Shown: positions 38,304-51,899, counted from the first letter of the stretch. The stretch is DNA of 64,000 nucleotides from Clostridiaceae bacterium M8S5 (GCA_029227815.1 CP118523.1:3844001-3908000); one strand, 5' to 3'. A program made the numbers and translations. Notes: generated by a model from the sequence alone, not told the origin.

Positions 38304-40370
38304 TTATCTTTCCATTATCTTCTCAGCTATATTCTTAGGTACAGCTTCAAAGTGATCTAATTCCATTGAGTAGTTTCCTCTACCTTGAGTTTTAGAACGT
38401 AAATCTGTAGCGTAACCAAACATCTCTGATAATGGAACAAATGCATTAACTACTTTTATTCCATTTCTATCTGTAAAGCTTTCTATTCTACCTCTTCTTG
38501 AGCTAACATCGCCCATTACATCTCCTAAATACTCTTCTGGTACTAGTACTTCTACTTTCATGTATGGCTCAAGTATTACTGGTTTAGCTTTCTTCATAGC
38601 ATCTTTAAATGCCATAGATCCAGCTATCTTAAATGCCATCTCACTTGAGTCAACATCATGGTAAGATCCATCATAACATGTTACTTTAAAGTCAACTACT
38701 GGGTATCCAGCTAAGATACCGTTTTGTGATGCTTCTCTTATACCTGCATCAACGTGCGGTATATATTCTTTTGGTATAGCTCCACCTTTGATTTGATCAA
38801 CAAACTGATAACCTGAACCTGGCTCAAGTGGCTCCATGATAATTTTACAATGACCATATTGTCCCTTACCACCAGATTGTTTAGCATATTTGCTATCAAC
38901 ATCAGCTTTAATAGTGATTGTCTCTCTATAAGCAACTTGTGGATTACCAACATTTGCTTCTACTTTAAACTCTCTTAGAAGTCTGTCAACAATGATATCT
39001 AGGTGTAGTTCTCCCATACCTGCTATTATTGTTTGACCTGTTTCTTCATTAGTATATGTTCTGAAAGTTGGATCTTCTTCAGCTAATTTTACTAATGCTA
39101 TACCCATTTTTTCTTGACCAGCTTTAGTTTTAGGCTCTATCGCTACTTCTATAACTGGCTCTGGGAATTCCATAGACTCAAGTACTATTGGATTTTTCTC
39201 ATCACATAGTGTATCTCCAGTAGTAGTTATTTTTAATCCTACTGCTGCTGCGATATCTCCAGCATATACTTGCTCTATATCTTCTCTAGTATTGGCATGC
39301 ATCTGTAAGATACGTCCAATCCTCTCTTTTTTACCTTTTGTTGAATTAAATACGTAAGAACCTTTCGCCATCTGTCCTGAGTAAACTCTGAAAAAAGATA
39401 GTTTACCTACATATGGGTCTGCCATTATCTTGAATGCTAATGCTGAAAATGGCGCTTCATCTGAAGAGGCTCTCTCAATCTCTTCGTCTGTATCAGGATG
39501 TAATCCTGTAATAGCTGGAACATCTAATGGAGATGGTAAAAGCGCTACTATAGCATCTAGTAACAACTGTACTCCTTTATTCTTGTATGCTGAACCACAG
39601 TATACTGGAGTTATTTCAACAGCAAGTGTTCCTTTTCTGATAGCTAACATGATTTCTTCCTCAGTAAGTTCTTCACCTTCCAAGTACTTCATCATTAGCT
39701 CTTCATCTTGCTCAGCTGCTGCTTCTACTAATATTTCTCTGTGTTCATTAACTAAATCCATTAAATCTTCTGGGATTTCAACTGTCTCCATATCTGTTCC
39801 TAAATCATTTTTATACATTACGGCTTTCATAGTTACTAAGTCGATTATTCCTCTGAATTCATTTTCTGCCCCAATTGGTAATTGCATTGCTATTGCATTA
39901 GCTTTTAATCTATCTTTCATTGATTGCAATGAAAGGATAAAATCTGCACCCATTTTATCCATCTTGTTTACAAAACAGATTCTTGGAACGTTATATTTAT
40001 CTGCTTGACGCCAAACAGTCTCAGATTGAGGTTCTACTCCGTTCTTTGCATCAAATATCGCAACTGCTCCATCTAATACACGAAGAGATCTCTCAACTTC
40101 AACAGTAAAATCCACATGCCCTGGTGTATCTATGATATTAATTCTATGACCTTTCCACTGAGTTGTAGTGGCAGCAGATGTAATTGTTATACCTCTCTCC
40201 TGCTCTTGCTCCATCCAGTCCATTTGTGAAGCACCTTCATGTGTTTCACCTATCTTGTAAATCCTACCAGTATAGTATAATATTCTTTCAGTAGCTGTAG
40301 TTTTACCTGCATCTATGTGAGCCATAATGCCAATATTTCTAGTATTTTTTAACGAAAACTCTCTTGGCAC
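38304..40370 (-). CDS. fusA: Elongation factor G
   Basis: 688 residues with a GTG start after GGAGGAGTATT. It drives translocation and, with RRF, ribosome recycling. The GTPase motifs [27 protein letters not shown] and [10 protein letters not shown] are present, followed by domains II-V ending [25 protein letters not shown]. Lies between rpsG and tuf, with 97 nt before each neighbour. Confidence 0.98.
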   Translation of the reverse strand: MPREFSLKNTRNIGIMAHIDAGKTTATERILYYTGRIYKIGETHEGASQMDWMEQEQERGITITSAATTTQWKGHRINIIDTPGHVDFTVEVERSLRVLDGAVAIFDAKNGVEPQSETVWRQADKYNVPRICFVNKMDKMGADFILSLQSMKDRLKANAIAMQLPIGAENEFRGIIDLVTMKAVMYKNDLGTDMETVEIPEDLMDLVNEHREILVEAAAEQDEELMMKYLEGEELTEEEIMLAIRKGTLAVEITPVYCGSAYKNKGVQLLLDAIVALLPSPLDVPAITGLHPDTDEEIERASSDEAPFSALAFKIMADPYVGKLSFFRVYSGQMAKGSYVFNSTKGKKERIGRILQMHANTREDIEQVYAGDIAAAVGLKITTTGDTLCDEKNPIVLESMEFPEPVIEVAIEPKTKAGQEKMGIALVKLAEEDPTFRTYTNEETGQTIIAGMGELHLDIIVDRLLREFKVEANVGNPQVAYRETITIKADVDSKYAKQSGGKGQYGHCKIIMEPLEPGSGYQFVDQIKGGAIPKEYIPHVDAGIREASQNGILAGYPVVDFKVTCYDGSYHDVDSSEMAFKIAGSMAFKDAMKKAKPVILEPYMKVEVLVPEEYLGDVMGDVSSRRGRIESFTDRNGIKVVNAFVPLSEMFGYATDLRSKTQGRGNYSMELDHFEAVPKNIAEKIMER

Positions 40371-40467
40371 AATACTCCTCCTTCCTGCTGCTAAGTTATA
40401 ATAAGTTTATTATAACCTTATTGAAAATTCTATATTCTATCTTTTTCTATTTATAGTAGAATATTTA

Positions 40468-40965
<498 letters not shown>

Positions 40966-41048
40966 TTAATTCACAGGTACTCGATAGTACGATTAACCCA
41001 TTTAAAATACCACCGATGTGCGCTTAATGTATATATAAACACATACTA

Positions 41049-41071
41049 AACTCCTTATAATCTAAGGAGTT
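41049..41071. repeat. Intercistronic hairpin between rpsL and rpsG
   Basis: AACTCCTT (41049-41056) pairs with AAGGAGTT (41064-41071) over a 7-nt loop. No T tract follows on either strand, so it looks like an RNA processing or regulatory stem in the 163-bp gap rather than a terminator. Confidence 0.45.
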
Positions 41072-41101
41072 AAGAAATGTTACATCTTGCACAATTAGAT
41101 A

Positions 41102-41518
41102 TTATTTTTTCTTAGGTCTCTTTGTACCATATTTTGACCTAGCTTGCATCCTGTTCTCAACTCCAGATGTATCAAGAGTACCTCTTACAATGTGATATCT
41201 AACTCCTGGTAAATCTTTTACTCTTCCACCTCTTATTAAAACAACACTATGCTCTTGTAAGTTATGACCTATACCTGGGATATAAGCTGTAACTTCATGA
41301 CCATTTGTAAGTCTAACCCTTGCTATTTTTCTTAAAGCTGAGTTAGGCTTTTTAGGAGTAGTTGTTTTTACTGATGTACATACTCCTCTTTTTTGTGGAG
41401 AATAAGATTTAACCATTTTCTTTCTTAATGAGTTATAGCTCTCATTTAAGTGACGGGAAGTTGATTTTCCTTTTAGGCTCTTTCTACTCTTTCTTACTAA
41501 TTGGTTGATAGTTGGCAT
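41102..41518 (-). CDS. rpsL: 30S ribosomal protein S12
   Basis: 138 residues. [19 protein letters not shown] and the decoding loop [24 protein letters not shown] are present with the lysine residues of the streptomycin-sensitive form. S12 monitors the codon-anticodon helix. Lies after the L7Ae-like gene, 32 nt apart. Confidence 0.98.
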   Translation of the reverse strand: MPTINQLVRKSRKSLKGKSTSRHLNESYNSLRKKMVKSYSPQKRGVCTSVKTTTPKKPNSALRKIARVRLTNGHEVTAYIPGIGHNLQEHSVVLIRGGRVKDLPGVRYHIVRGTLDTSGVENRMQARSKYGTKRPKKK

Positions 41519-41550
41519 CTAGGCACCTCCTTTTTAGCTTTTAGTTTGAT

Positions 41551-41793
41551 TTATTTTAATAATGCAACTGATGCTGCATTAACGTCGATTTCACAGGCTT
41601 TACCAAGTTCTTCCATAGTGTTGACGTATATAACTTCTATATTCTTACTCTTACATATGTCCACTAGTTTGTTTACTACATGACTATCTGCATCTCTAGC
41701 TATATAGACTAATTTAACTTGATCAGATAACAATGCTCTTTCAGCCTGTTTTGTACCAACAACCTTTTTCTCTTCTTTTAGCAGAGATAACAT
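41551..41793 (-). CDS. rplGB: L7Ae/YbxF-like K-turn-binding ribosomal protein
   Basis: 80 residues of the L7Ae/L30e/S12e family: VVGTKQAERALLSDQVKLVYIARDAD and LCKSKNIEV-like region followed by LGKACEIDVNAASVALL. In Bacillus the YbxF protein binds K-turn RNAs and sits at this same rpoC-rpsL position. The cysteine in GKACEIDV is usual. Exact role is unclear. Confidence 0.93.
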   Translation of the reverse strand: MLSLLKEEKKVVGTKQAERALLSDQVKLVYIARDADSHVVNKLVDICKSKNIEVIYVNTMEELGKACEIDVNAASVALLK

Positions 41794-41916
41794 GTTAGTA
41801 CCCTCCTTTATGCATACCTAGAAGATTATACAGCTTACGCCATATAATCTTCTTATCACCTTGATTTACACACTTATATATTTTAACATCACTTGTTCTA
41901 ACTGTCAATATATTAT

Positions 41917-44900
41917 TTAGCTTTGAGTTTCCTGTGCATTTATAGCTACATTCCTGTATCTATGCATACCTGTTCCTGCAGGAATAAGCTTACCAATTAT
42001 TACATTTTCTTTTAGACCTATCAGCTTATCTTCTTTACCCTTAATAGCAGCTTCTGTTAATACTCTTGTTGTTTCTTGGAAAGATGCTGCTGATAAGAAC
42101 GAATCTGTAGCTAGTGATGATTTTGTTATTCCAAGTAGAACTCTTCTACCTACTGCTGGAGTTCCCCCGCCTTCTTCTATCTTTCTGTTTTCTGATTCAA
42201 ACTCAAATATATTTACAAGGCTTCCAGGTAATAAATCTGTATCTCCAGAATCTTCTACCTTAACTTTGTTTAACATCTGCTTAACTATAACCTCTATATG
42301 TCTATCATTGATGTCAACACCCTGCATCTTGTAAACTCTTTGTACCTCTTTTACTATATACTGATAAACTCCTGAAACTCCTTTTATCTTCAATATGTCA
42401 TGAGGATTTACTGAACCTTCAGTTACTACATCTCCAGCTTCTATTATATCTCCATCTCTTACTTTTAATCTTGCTCCGTAAGGTATAGCATATGTCTTTG
42501 CTTCTCCGTCTGTAGATGTCACTATTACTTCTTTTTTCTTTCTATCTGATTTTACATCAACTACACCAGCAATCTCTGTTATTACAGCAAGACCTTTTGG
42601 TTTTCTAGCCTCAAATAACTCCTCAACCCTTGGAAGACCTTGTGTAATATCTCCACCCGCAACTCCTCCTGTATGGAATGTTCTCATCGTAAGCTGTGTA
42701 CCCGGCTCACCTATTGATTGAGCAGCTATTATACCAACTGCCTCTCCAATATTAACATCTCCGCCTGTTGCAAGGTTTTTACCATAACACTTAGCACATA
42801 CTCCATGCTTAGTATTACATGTAAGAACTGATCTTACTTTTATTTTTTCTATACCTGAATCTTCAATTTCTTTTGATTGATCTTCTGTTATATAGTCGCC
42901 TTCTTTTACTATTATTTCTCCAGTTTTTGGATGGATTATGTCTTCTACACAGACTCTTCCACTTATTCTTTCGTGTAATTCCTCTATTACTTCTTTACCA
43001 TCTTTAAAGGCTTTTACTTCTATTCCTTGTGACGTGCCACAGTCTAAATCTCTTACTATAACATCTTGACTAACATCAACTAGTCTTCTTGTAAGATATC
43101 CAGAGTCGGCTGTTCTGATAGCAGTATCTGCAAGTCCTTTTCTGGCACCATGTGTAGATATAAAGAATTCAAGTACTGATAATCCTTCTCTAAAGTTTGA
43201 TTTAACTGGTATCTCTACTGTTTTACCAGTAGCATTGGCCATAAGACCACGCATACCTGCAAGCTGTCTAATCTGATTCCTACTACCTCTTGCTCCAGAA
43301 TGAGCCATGATAAATATATTATTTAATCTATCAAGATTGCCCATCAAAGCTTCCGTTACACTTTCAGTAGTCTTAGTCCATATATCTATTACTCTCTCAT
43401 ATCTCTCTTCATCTGATATCAGACCTCTTCTATATGCTTTCTCATATTTGTCTACACTTTCTTCTGCTTTTGAAACAAGTTTTTCTTTCTCTCCTGGTAT
43501 TATGATATCACCTATACTAACTGTTACAGCTCCAATAGTTGAGAAATGGAATCCTGTCTCTTTTATATGATCTAATACAACTGCTGTTATTGTATTACCA
43601 TGTGTTCTAAAGCATGCTTCTATTATCTTACCTAGCATTTTTTTGTCTACTAACGTATCTATCTCTAATGCATATTTATCTTTTGTTCTATCAACAAAAC
43701 CTAAATCTTGTGGTATATGCTCATTGAATATAAATCTACCTACTGTACTCTCTACAAGCTGACCTTTATCATCTTCATTTAATCTCACTCTTACTTTAAC
43801 TTTTGCATGTAGCCCTACTTTTTTAGTATCGTAAGCAAGTAACATCTCGTTAAAGTCTTTGAAAATCATTCCTTCTCCTGGCTCACCCTCACAGTCTATC
43901 GTTAGATAGTAACTTCCTAATACCATATCCTGAGTAGGAGTAGATATAGGTCTACCTGCTTGAGGTGCTAGTATGTTGTTTATTGATAACATCAAGAATC
44001 TAGCCTCTGCTTGAGCTTCCACTGATAATGGTACGTGTACAGCCATCTGGTCACCATCAAAGTCTGCATTATATGCTGTACAAACTAGTGGATGAAGCTT
44101 TATAGCCTTTCCTTCTACTAGTATTGGTTCAAATGCTTGAATACCTAGTCTATGAAGAGTAGGGGCACGGTTTAACAATACAGTGTGCTCTTTAATAACT
44201 GATTCTAAAACATCCCAAACAACAGCTTTTACTTTCTCTGTCATTCTCTTGGCACTTTTTATATTGTGTGCATGACCTTCTTCTACTAGTCTTCTCATTA
44301 CAAATGGTTTAAATAGCTCTAATGCCATTTTCTTAGGTAGTCCACATTGATAGAATTTAAGCTCTGGTCCTACTACGATAACTGAACGTCCTGAATAGTC
44401 AACCCTCTTACCTAGTAGGTTTTGTCTAAATCTACCTTGTTTACCTTTTAGCATATCTGATAATGACTTAAGTGGTCTATTTCCTGGACCTGTAACTGGT
44501 CTACCTCTTCTACCATTATCTATCAATGCATCTACTGCTTCTTGAAGCATTCTTTTCTCGTTTCTTACGATTATATCTGGTGCTCCAAGGTCTAATAATC
44601 TTTTTAATCTATTATTTCTGTTTATAACTCTTCTATACAAGTCATTTAAGTCAGACGTAGCAAATCTTCCTCCATCTAATTGCACCATCGGTCTTAAATC
44701 AGGTGGTATTACTGGAACTACATCTAGGATCATCCATTGAGGATCATTGTCTGACCTTCTAAATGCTTCTACTACTTCTAATCTTCTTATTATTCTAATT
44801 TTCTTTTGTCCTGAGCTTTCTTTTAATTGGATTTTCAGCTCTTTAGACTCTTTCTCTAAATCTATATCTGCAAGTAATTTCTTAACTGATTCTGCACCCA

Positions 44901-45408
44901 TACCTGCCTTGAATTTTCTACCAAATTTATCTAATGCTTCTCTGTACTCCTTCTCGCTAAGAAGCTGTTTTTTTGATAGAGAAGTATCGCCTGGGTCAAT
45001 TACAACATATGAAGCAAAGTAGAGTATTTTTTCTAGTGATCTTGGAGACATATCCAGTAACAATCCCATCCTACTTGGTATTCCTTTGAAATACCAAATA
45101 TGGGATACTGGTGCCGCTAACTCTATATGACCCATTCTCTCTCTTCTTACTTTAGCTTTTGTTACTTCCACTCCACATCTGTCACAAACTACTCCCTTGT
45201 AACGAACTCTTTTGTATTTACCACAATGACATTCCCAGTCTTTTGTTGGTCCGAATATCTTCTCACAAAATAGTCCTTCTTTTTCTGGTTTCAATGTTCT
45301 ATAGTTTATAGTTTCGGGTTTTTTTACTTCTCCTCTTGACCATTGCCTGATTTTTTCTGGTGAAGCTAAACCAATTTTTATTGAATCAAAATTGTTAAGT
45401 TCAAACAA
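41917..45408 (-). CDS. rpoC: DNA-directed RNA polymerase beta-prime subunit
   Basis: 1163 residues, typical for Clostridia. The N-terminal zinc site is Cys60, Cys62, Cys75 and Cys78 ([21 protein letters not shown]); the catalytic magnesium loop [12 protein letters not shown] lies near residue 450; the second zinc site is in [18 protein letters not shown]. The trigger-loop region [23 protein letters not shown] follows. It follows rpoB by 50 nt and is co-transcribed. Confidence 0.98.
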   Translation of the reverse strand: MFELNNFDSIKIGLASPEKIRQWSRGEVKKPETINYRTLKPEKEGLFCEKIFGPTKDWECHCGKYKRVRYKGVVCDRCGVEVTKAKVRRERMGHIELAAPVSHIWYFKGIPSRMGLLLDMSPRSLEKILYFASYVVIDPGDTSLSKKQLLSEKEYREALDKFGRKFKAGMGAESVKKLLADIDLEKESKELKIQLKESSGQKKIRIIRRLEVVEAFRRSDNDPQWMILDVVPVIPPDLRPMVQLDGGRFATSDLNDLYRRVINRNNRLKRLLDLGAPDIIVRNEKRMLQEAVDALIDNGRRGRPVTGPGNRPLKSLSDMLKGKQGRFRQNLLGKRVDYSGRSVIVVGPELKFYQCGLPKKMALELFKPFVMRRLVEEGHAHNIKSAKRMTEKVKAVVWDVLESVIKEHTVLLNRAPTLHRLGIQAFEPILVEGKAIKLHPLVCTAYNADFDGDQMAVHVPLSVEAQAEARFLMLSINNILAPQAGRPISTPTQDMVLGSYYLTIDCEGEPGEGMIFKDFNEMLLAYDTKKVGLHAKVKVRVRLNEDDKGQLVESTVGRFIFNEHIPQDLGFVDRTKDKYALEIDTLVDKKMLGKIIEACFRTHGNTITAVVLDHIKETGFHFSTIGAVTVSIGDIIIPGEKEKLVSKAEESVDKYEKAYRRGLISDEERYERVIDIWTKTTESVTEALMGNLDRLNNIFIMAHSGARGSRNQIRQLAGMRGLMANATGKTVEIPVKSNFREGLSVLEFFISTHGARKGLADTAIRTADSGYLTRRLVDVSQDVIVRDLDCGTSQGIEVKAFKDGKEVIEELHERISGRVCVEDIIHPKTGEIIVKEGDYITEDQSKEIEDSGIEKIKVRSVLTCNTKHGVCAKCYGKNLATGGDVNIGEAVGIIAAQSIGEPGTQLTMRTFHTGGVAGGDITQGLPRVEELFEARKPKGLAVITEIAGVVDVKSDRKKKEVIVTSTDGEAKTYAIPYGARLKVRDGDIIEAGDVVTEGSVNPHDILKIKGVSGVYQYIVKEVQRVYKMQGVDINDRHIEVIVKQMLNKVKVEDSGDTDLLPGSLVNIFEFESENRKIEEGGGTPAVGRRVLLGITKSSLATDSFLSAASFQETTRVLTEAAIKGKEDKLIGLKENVIIGKLIPAGTGMHRYRNVAINAQETQS

Positions 45409-45458
45409 GGAGCACTCTCTCCCTTCCTCTTGATTATTTTTCTATACTGACTAATGTA

Positions 45459-48400
45459 CTAGTCTTCATAATCATCATTAAAATCATCATCTAAGCTCTC
45501 AAAATCTATGAAATCAAGTTCAACCTCATTTAACTCTTCTTCATTCTCTTGTTCATCTTCTACTACTGTCTCTTCAGGTTGTACTTCTTCATTCTCTTGT
45601 TCTAAATAGTTAATAGTTAAATTACTTTCACTATCATCTTCTATTTCTTTTATATCTATTTCATCTTCATAGCTATTTAGCACTTTAATATCTAGCGACA
45701 AGCTTTGAAGTTCTTTTATTAATACTTTGAAAGATTCTGGTATACCTGGTTCAGGTATATTCTCTCCTTTTACTATTGATTCATATGTTTTAACTCTTCC
45801 AACAACATCGTCAGATTTAACTGTAAGAATCTCTTGAAGTGTGTGAGCTGCACCATATGCCTCTAGTGCCCAAACCTCCATCTCACCAAATCTTTGACCA
45901 CCAAACTGTGCCTTTCCACCTAGTGGCTGTTGTGTTACTAATGAGTAAGGTCCTGTAGATCTTGCATGTATCTTATCATCTACAAGGTGATGCAGTTTAA
46001 GCATGTACATATATCCAACTGTTACTGGGTTGTCAAACTCTTCACCTGTTCTACCATCTCTTATAGCTATCTTGCCTGTGTTTGGTAACCCTGCTTTTTC
46101 TAGAGCCTCTTCTATATCTTTTTCGTTTGCGCCATCAAATACTGGCGTAGCTATATGCCATCCTAACGCCTTTGCTGCCATTCCTAAGTGCACTTCTAAT
46201 ACCTGACCAAGGTTCATACGAGAAGGAACCCCTAGAGGGTTTAAAACGACTTGTAGAGGCGTACCATCTGGTAAGTAAGGCATGTCTTCTTCTGGTAATA
46301 TTCTGGAAATAACACCCTTATTACCATGTCTACCACACATCTTATCTCCAACGTTTATTTTACGTTTTGTGATAATATACACTCTCACTAATTCGTTAAC
46401 ACCTGCTGGCAGTTCATCGCCATTTTCTCTTTTAAACACTTTTACATCTAGTATTATACCTTCTTCTCCGTGAGGTACTCTTAAAGATGTATCTCTAACT
46501 TCTCTAGCCTTTTCACCAAATATAGCTCTTAGAAGCCTTTCTTCTGCTGTAAGCTCTGTCTCTCCTTTAGGAGTTACTTTACCAACTAGGATATCACCAG
46601 TTTTAACCTCTGCACCTATTCTTATGATACCTCTTTCGTCTAAATCCTTAAGTGCATCTTCACCAACATTAGGGATATCTCTTGTAATCTCCTCAGGTCC
46701 AAGCTTTGTATCTCTTGCATCTGATTCGTATTCTTCTATGTGAAGTGACGTTAATACGTCGTTTTTAACTAAATTCTCGTTTAATAGTATAGCATCCTCG
46801 TAGTTATATCCTTCCCATGTCATAAATCCTATCAGTAAGTTCTTTCCAAGAGCTATCTCACCTTGCTCAGTAGAAGGACCATCTGCCATTACTTGACCTT
46901 TTGTAATCTTTTCATTCTTTTTTACTATTGGTCTTTGATTTATACATGTTCCTTGATTTGATCTTTGGAATTTGAGTGTTTTATATCTTTCTATTTTACC
47001 GTCTTCATCTTTTTTTACTGCAATTTCATCCGAAGATACTTTGTGAACAATACCATCTGATTTAGATATTATTGTTATACCTGAATCTTTTGCAGCCTTA
47101 TATTCCATACCTGTTCCAACTATAGGTGCCTGTGTTTTTAACAAAGGCACTGCCTGTCTCTGCATGTTCGCACCCATCAGTGCTCTATTGGCATCATCAT
47201 TTTCAAGGAAAGGTATCATTGCTGTTGCAACTGATACTATCTGTTTTGGAGAAACATCCATGAAATCAACTTCTTTTCTAGGTACAAATTCAGTTACTCC
47301 ATTTTTAGCTCTAGCAACAACTCTTTTATTTACGAATCTACCTTCGCTATCAAGTGGTTCGTTAGCTTGGGCTACTACAAAAAAGTCTTCTACGTCGGCT
47401 GTTAAATATTGTATGTCTTCTGTTATTATTCCTTTTTCTTTATCTGCTTTTCTAAACGGTGCTTCTACAAATCCATATTCATTAATTCTCGCATAAGTTG
47501 CTAGTGAGTTTATAAGACCTATATTTGGTCCCTCTGGTGTTTCTATAGGACACATTCTACCGTAATGTGAATGATGTACGTCTCTAACCTCAAATCCAGC
47601 TCTATCTCTACTAAGTCCTCCTGGACCTAATGCTGACATTCTCCTCTTATGTGTTAACTCTGCTAATGGATTGGTCTGATCCATAAACTGTGACAACTGA
47701 CTGCTTCCAAAGAACTCTTTTATCGCAGCAGCTACTGGTCTAATATTTATTAGGGCTTGTGGTGTTGCTATATCTATATCTTGAATAGTCATTCTTTCTC
47801 TAACTACTCTTTCCATTCTTGATAAACCAATTCTGAATTGATTTTGTAATAACTCACCTACTGAACGTACTCTTCTATTTCCTAAATGATCAATATCATC
47901 TACTTTTCCTATATTGTGAAATAGATTAAATTCATAGCTCATTGAAGCAACTATATCAGATATAGTTATATGCTTAGGTGATAATTCTCTTATTCTTTCT
48001 TCTATTTTTTCTTTCATTAGTTCGTAATCATCTTTACACTCATCTATTATCTCTTTCATTACAGGATAATAAACCCTCTCTTTAAGTCCTAATTCTTTTA
48101 AAGAGAAAGGTAAGTCAAATGTGCCCGCGTCTACAAAGTGATTACCTACTATTCTAACTATTTTTCCTTCTTCATTTACTACATCTATAGTGTTTATTCC
48201 CATAGCTTCAATCTTAAATGCTATCTCATTGGTAATTTCTTCATCTTTGCCTATTATTATTTCACCAGTATTAGGGTCAATAATCTCATCAGCTGAAATT
48301 TTTCCAATAATCCTATTATGTAAAGCTAATTTTTTGTTGAATTTATATCTTCCTACTTTAGCTAAATCATATCTTTTAGGATCAAAAAATAACGTGTTAA

Positions 48401-49160
48401 TTAACGACTTTGCGCTATCAACTGTTGGCGGTTCTCCTGGTCTTAACCTTTTATATATCTCTAATAGTCCCTCGTCTACGTTTCTAGTATTATCTTTTTC
48501 TAGAGTGTTTAGTATATACTCGTTTTCTCCAAGTAACTGTAATATTTCTGTGTTCGAACTGTATCCAAGCGCTCTAAGTAACACCGTTGCAGGTAATTTT
48601 CTCGTTCTATCTACTCTTACATATACAATGTCATTTGAATCACTTTCGTATTCAAGCCAAGCTCCTCTGTTTGGTATTACTGTTGATGAAATTAGCTTTT
48701 TACCTGACTTATCAATGTTTTGAACATAATAAACACCTGGTGATCTAACTAATTGACTAACTATAACTCTCTCTGCTCCATTGATTATAAATGTACCTTT
48801 TTCTGTCATAAGTGGGAATTCACCCATAAAAACTTCCTGTTCTTTTACTTCGCCTGTCTCTTTGTTAATTAGCCTAACCTTTACTTTTAAAGGTGCCGCA
48901 TAGTTAGCGTCTCTTTCTTTACTTTCACCTACATCATATTTAGGGTCTCCTGATATATAATAATCAACAAACTCTAATATAAGATTACCTGTGTAATCTT
49001 CTATAGGTGATATGTCTTCAAATACTTCTTTTAATCCTTCTTTTACAAACCAATTGTACGAATCCTTTTGTACCTCAATTAAATCAGGTATTTCCAAAAC
49101 TTCTTCGATATTAGAATATGTCATTCTAACTCTTTTACCAAGTGAAACTGGATGCACCAT
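45459..49160 (-). CDS. rpoB: DNA-directed RNA polymerase beta subunit
   Basis: 1233 residues from ATG 49160, 7 nt after GAGGTG; the TTG one codon earlier is less likely. The rifampicin-pocket segment [33 protein letters not shown] is of the sensitive type (Asp, His and Ser present). Conserved [21 protein letters not shown] and [28 protein letters not shown] follow. The last 70 residues or so are an acidic tail (about half Asp/Glu) beyond the universal C-terminus. A separate promoter lies at 49302-49330. Confidence 0.98.
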   Translation of the reverse strand: MVHPVSLGKRVRMTYSNIEEVLEIPDLIEVQKDSYNWFVKEGLKEVFEDISPIEDYTGNLILEFVDYYISGDPKYDVGESKERDANYAAPLKVKVRLINKETGEVKEQEVFMGEFPLMTEKGTFIINGAERVIVSQLVRSPGVYYVQNIDKSGKKLISSTVIPNRGAWLEYESDSNDIVYVRVDRTRKLPATVLLRALGYSSNTEILQLLGENEYILNTLEKDNTRNVDEGLLEIYKRLRPGEPPTVDSAKSLINTLFFDPKRYDLAKVGRYKFNKKLALHNRIIGKISADEIIDPNTGEIIIGKDEEITNEIAFKIEAMGINTIDVVNEEGKIVRIVGNHFVDAGTFDLPFSLKELGLKERVYYPVMKEIIDECKDDYELMKEKIEERIRELSPKHITISDIVASMSYEFNLFHNIGKVDDIDHLGNRRVRSVGELLQNQFRIGLSRMERVVRERMTIQDIDIATPQALINIRPVAAAIKEFFGSSQLSQFMDQTNPLAELTHKRRMSALGPGGLSRDRAGFEVRDVHHSHYGRMCPIETPEGPNIGLINSLATYARINEYGFVEAPFRKADKEKGIITEDIQYLTADVEDFFVVAQANEPLDSEGRFVNKRVVARAKNGVTEFVPRKEVDFMDVSPKQIVSVATAMIPFLENDDANRALMGANMQRQAVPLLKTQAPIVGTGMEYKAAKDSGITIISKSDGIVHKVSSDEIAVKKDEDGKIERYKTLKFQRSNQGTCINQRPIVKKNEKITKGQVMADGPSTEQGEIALGKNLLIGFMTWEGYNYEDAILLNENLVKNDVLTSLHIEEYESDARDTKLGPEEITRDIPNVGEDALKDLDERGIIRIGAEVKTGDILVGKVTPKGETELTAEERLLRAIFGEKAREVRDTSLRVPHGEEGIILDVKVFKRENGDELPAGVNELVRVYIITKRKINVGDKMCGRHGNKGVISRILPEEDMPYLPDGTPLQVVLNPLGVPSRMNLGQVLEVHLGMAAKALGWHIATPVFDGANEKDIEEALEKAGLPNTGKIAIRDGRTGEEFDNPVTVGYMYMLKLHHLVDDKIHARSTGPYSLVTQQPLGGKAQFGGQRFGEMEVWALEAYGAAHTLQEILTVKSDDVVGRVKTYESIVKGENIPEPGIPESFKVLIKELQSLSLDIKVLNSYEDEIDIKEIEDDSESNLTINYLEQENEEVQPEETVVEDEQENEEELNEVELDFIDFESLDDDFNDDYED

Positions 49161-49301
49161 CAATATTCACCTCTCATTTAGCAATCCTAAAATTTATTGT
49201 TTTAATTACCATGAAATAACAAACAAATATATTACATTATGCCCATTTCAGGAATTTTTATTCAAAAACTATGCCAATTATTCACTATTTGGCATTTTAT
49301 A

Positions 49302-49330
49302 ATGGTATCACACCATAATCCAGTTGTCAA
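49302..49330 (-). promoter_or_regulatory. Sigma-A promoter for rpoBC
   Basis: On the minus strand TTGACA (49330-49325), 17-nt spacer ending in TGA, and TACCAT (49307-49302), i.e. an extended -10 type. A leader hairpin TGCCAA/TTGGCA follows at 49272-49294. The leader to rpoB is about 135 nt. Confidence 0.6.
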
Positions 49331-49395
49331 GCTATTTTATAATTTTTTTGTATTTTTGCTTGTTTATTTTTGTAAATATACTAAAACGCAAAATT

Positions 49396-49424
49396 AAGGC
49401 ACTCAAGTTCTCCCTGAGTGCCTT
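49396..49424 (-). terminator. Terminator or attenuator between rplL and rpoB
   Basis: AAGGCACTCA pairs with TGAGTGCCTT over a short loop; on the minus strand it is followed by AATTTTGCGTTTT. The imperfect T tract suggests partial read-through into rpoBC, as known for rplJL-rpoBC in other bacteria (inference). Confidence 0.65.
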
Positions 49425-49451
49425 CTTTGACTGTTTAGTTGATTGTTGTTA

Positions 49452-49835
49452 CTACTTAACTTCTACTGTAGCTCCAACTTCTTCTAATTTAGCCTTCATT
49501 TCTTCTGCTGCTTCTTTAGCGATAGCTTCTTTAAGTGTTCCAGGAGCTCCATCAACTAATTCTTTAGCATCTTTTAATCCTAATCCTGTTAACTCTCTAA
49601 CTACTTTGATTACTTTAATCTTTGAGCTTCCAGCACTTGTTAATACTACGTCAAACTCAGTTTTTTCTTCTGCTGCTGGAGCAGCTCCACCAGCTACAGG
49701 CATAGCAGCCATAGCTACAGGTGCTTGTGCACTAACACCGAATTCTTCTTCTAATGCTTTAACTAACTCTGATAATTCTAAAACAGTAAGACCTTTAACC
49801 TCTTCAATTAAATTCATAACTTTTTCACTTGCCAT
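49452..49835 (-). CDS. rplL: 50S ribosomal protein L7/L12
   Basis: 127 residues. The N-terminal dimerisation domain, an Ala-rich hinge ([19 protein letters not shown]) and a C-terminal factor-binding domain ([27 protein letters not shown]) are all present. Several copies form the stalk with L10. Preceded by GAGGGATTTACAAA. Confidence 0.98.
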   Translation of the reverse strand: MASEKVMNLIEEVKGLTVLELSELVKALEEEFGVSAQAPVAMAAMPVAGGAAPAAEEKTEFDVVLTSAGSSKIKVIKVVRELTGLGLKDAKELVDGAPGTLKEAIAKEAAEEMKAKLEEVGATVEVK

Positions 49836-49874
49836 TTTGTAAATCCCTCCATACTTTCTATTATAATAATTTTT

Positions 49875-50402
49875 TTACGCTTCTTTTTGTTCCTTAATTT
49901 GATCTAATGCATATACAAGATTTCTCATTGTACCTTGTAATACATTTGCAAATCCTGATATAGGACCGTTTAATCCACCAAGTACTTGTGCAATTAATAC
50001 CTCTCTTGGAGGTAATGCAGCTAAGTCTTTAACTCCATTGATGTCTATAATTTTTCCATCTACAACACCAGCTTTTATCTCTAAGTTCTTATGATCTTTA
50101 GCAAATTCCTCTGCTATCTTAGCTGGAGCTACAGCATCTGTTTCACAAAAAGCTACTGCATTTGGACCTGTTAAGAATTGATTGAAATCCTCTAATCCTG
50201 CATTTTTGAAAGCAAATCTCATCATAGAGTTTTTGTATACTTTGTATTCAACATCAGCTTCACTAAACTTCTTTCTTAGGTTTGTAACCTCTTCAACGTT
50301 TAAACCTCTGTAATCTACAAGTACCATAGCTTGAGCTTTTTCTATTTTTTCCTGAATCTCAGAAACTAATATTTTCTTTTGTTCTATTATTGCCTTGCTC
50401 AT
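49875..50402 (-). CDS. rplJ: 50S ribosomal protein L10
   Basis: 175 residues from ATG 50402, after AGGAGGTGG; the longer frame to 50432 starts upstream of this site. AQAMVLVDYRGLNVEEVTNLRKK and VEYKVYKNSMMRFAF are typical. L10 anchors L7/L12 and, as L10(L12)4, binds its own leader to repress the operon. Confidence 0.97.
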   Translation of the reverse strand: MSKAIIEQKKILVSEIQEKIEKAQAMVLVDYRGLNVEEVTNLRKKFSEADVEYKVYKNSMMRFAFKNAGLEDFNQFLTGPNAVAFCETDAVAPAKIAEEFAKDHKNLEIKAGVVDGKIIDINGVKDLAALPPREVLIAQVLGGLNGPISGFANVLQGTMRNLVYALDQIKEQKEA

Positions 50403-50631
50403 TTGGTTCCACCTCCTTGTAACAGGAATCATCCCAATATTTATTATTTCTTTAAGTTTGACAGATTGCTAGTCAAATACCAAACCTTCTCAGTATATAA
50501 AATAAAAGGGTCTTCTCTACATAGACAAGACCCTTTGTGAAATCACAATTATATTCATTCACAACCTCGGTAGGGAATTTAAACCCTGCGGTACCTACTG
50601 TCTACGGTTAGTATTATTCAATTTTCAAACA
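50403..50631 (-). ncRNA. L10 leader with terminator stem
   Basis: On the minus strand the leader carries the L10-leader core (GACAGTAGGTACCGCAGGG ... CCCTACCGAGGTTGTGA, about 50570-50610) followed by a strong hairpin, AAAGGGTCTT/AAGACCCTTT (50504-50536) and a T-containing tail. This matches the autoregulatory leader known upstream of rplJ in Firmicutes. Confidence 0.85.
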
Positions 50632-50637
50632 ATATCT

Positions 50638-50667
50638 ATATTAACATTAATCAATGTTTGTTGTCAA
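50638..50667 (-). promoter_or_regulatory. Sigma-A promoter for rplJL
   Basis: On the minus strand TTGACA (50667-50662), 18-nt spacer and TAATAT (50643-50638). It lies directly after the rplA stop and would drive the L10 leader transcript. Confidence 0.65.
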
Positions 50668-50684
50668 GCTTAAAGTTACTATTT

Positions 50685-51383
50685 TTATTCCATAATCTTG
50701 TCTGCGTTTAATTTTATTCCTGGTCCCATTGTACTAGAAATAACTACGCTCTTAAGATATTTACCTTTAGCTGCTGATGGTTTAGCCTTTATTACAGCTT
50801 CCATAAGTGTATTAAAGTTATCCATAAGTTTTTCAGTTCCAAAGGATTTCTTTCCTATAGCAACATGTACTATATTAGTTTTGTCAACTCTATATTCAAC
50901 CTTACCGGCTTTAATTTCGTTAACTGCTTTAGCTACATCAAATGTAACTGTTCCAGATTTAGGGTTTGGCATTAAACCTTTTGGTCCTAATACTCTACCT
51001 AATCTACCTACTAGACCCATCATATCAGGTGTAGCAATTATAACATCAAAGTCAAACCAGTTTTCACTTTGAATTTTAGTTATATATTCTTCTGCTCCTA
51101 CGAAATCTGCTCCCGCTTCTTGAGCTTCTTTTTGCTTATCTGCTTTTGCTATAACTAATACTCTTTTTGTTTTACCTGTTCCATGTGGAAGTACTACTGT
51201 ACCTCTTACTTGTTGATCTGCATGTCTTGAATCTACTCCAAGCTTTGCTGATACTTCTATTGTTTCATCAAATTTAGCTTTGCTAGTCTTTTCAACTAAC
51301 TCAATCGCTTCTTTTACATCATATAATTTTTGCTTATCGTAAAGTTTTAAACTATCATTATAGTTCTTGCCTCTTTTTGGCAT
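50685..51383 (-). CDS. rplA: 50S ribosomal protein L1
   Basis: 232 residues from ATG 51383, 8 nt after GAGGAGG; a longer frame to 51428 precedes the site. [19 protein letters not shown] is diagnostic, with [17 protein letters not shown]1 forms the mobile stalk at the E site. Follows rplK by 56 nt. Confidence 0.97.
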   Translation of the reverse strand: MPKRGKNYNDSLKLYDKQKLYDVKEAIELVEKTSKAKFDETIEVSAKLGVDSRHADQQVRGTVVLPHGTGKTKRVLVIAKADKQKEAQEAGADFVGAEEYITKIQSENWFDFDVIIATPDMMGLVGRLGRVLGPKGLMPNPKSGTVTFDVAKAVNEIKAGKVEYRVDKTNIVHVAIGKKSFGTEKLMDNFNTLMEAVIKAKPSAAKGKYLKSVVISSTMGPGIKLNADKIME

Positions 51384-51439
51384 TGACATTACCTCCTCTG
51401 TGGTATTAACGGTTTTTTTACCTCCCACTTATTTAAAAA

Positions 51440-51865
51440 CTAGTCTTCTACAACTACTCCCATACTTCTTGCAGTTCCTGATACCATTCTCATAGCAGCT
51501 TCTATATCATTTGCGTTTAAGTCCGGCATTTTTGTTTCTGCTATCTCTTTTACTTTATCTCTTGAGATTGTTGCAACTTTCTTTTTGTTTGGCTCTCCTG
51601 AACCTGACTCAATTCCTATAGCTTTTTTAATTAAGACTGCTACTGGTGGAGTCTTTGTTATAAATGTAAAGGATCTATCTTGATATACTGTTAAAACTAC
51701 TGGAATAATCATTCCTGGCTGGTTCATAGTTTTAGCATTAAACTCTTTACAAAATCCCATAATGTTAACACCATGTGGTCCTAATGCTGTACCTACTGGT
51801 GGTGCTGGAGTCGCTTTACCAGCTGGTATTTGCAACTTAACTACAGCTGTTACTTTTTTTGCCAT
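51440..51865 (-). CDS. rplK: 50S ribosomal protein L11
   Basis: 141 residues. [37 protein letters not shown] is invariant, and the proline-rich N-terminus matches the thiopeptide-sensitive form. L11 lies at the GTPase-associated centre and is needed for RelA activation. Between nusG and rplA. Confidence 0.98.
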   Translation of the reverse strand: MAKKVTAVVKLQIPAGKATPAPPVGTALGPHGVNIMGFCKEFNAKTMNQPGMIIPVVLTVYQDRSFTFITKTPPVAVLIKKAIGIESGSGEPNKKKVATISRDKVKEIAETKMPDLNANDIEAAMRMVSGTARSMGVVVED

Positions 51866-51899
51866 GTCTTACACCTCCTTAAAATCGTTAGTAAAAAGC

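Noticed and set aside
41049..41071. Hairpin between rpsL and rpsG as a terminator
   Set aside because: No T run on either strand and the genes are expected to be co-transcribed, so it was listed only as a stem.
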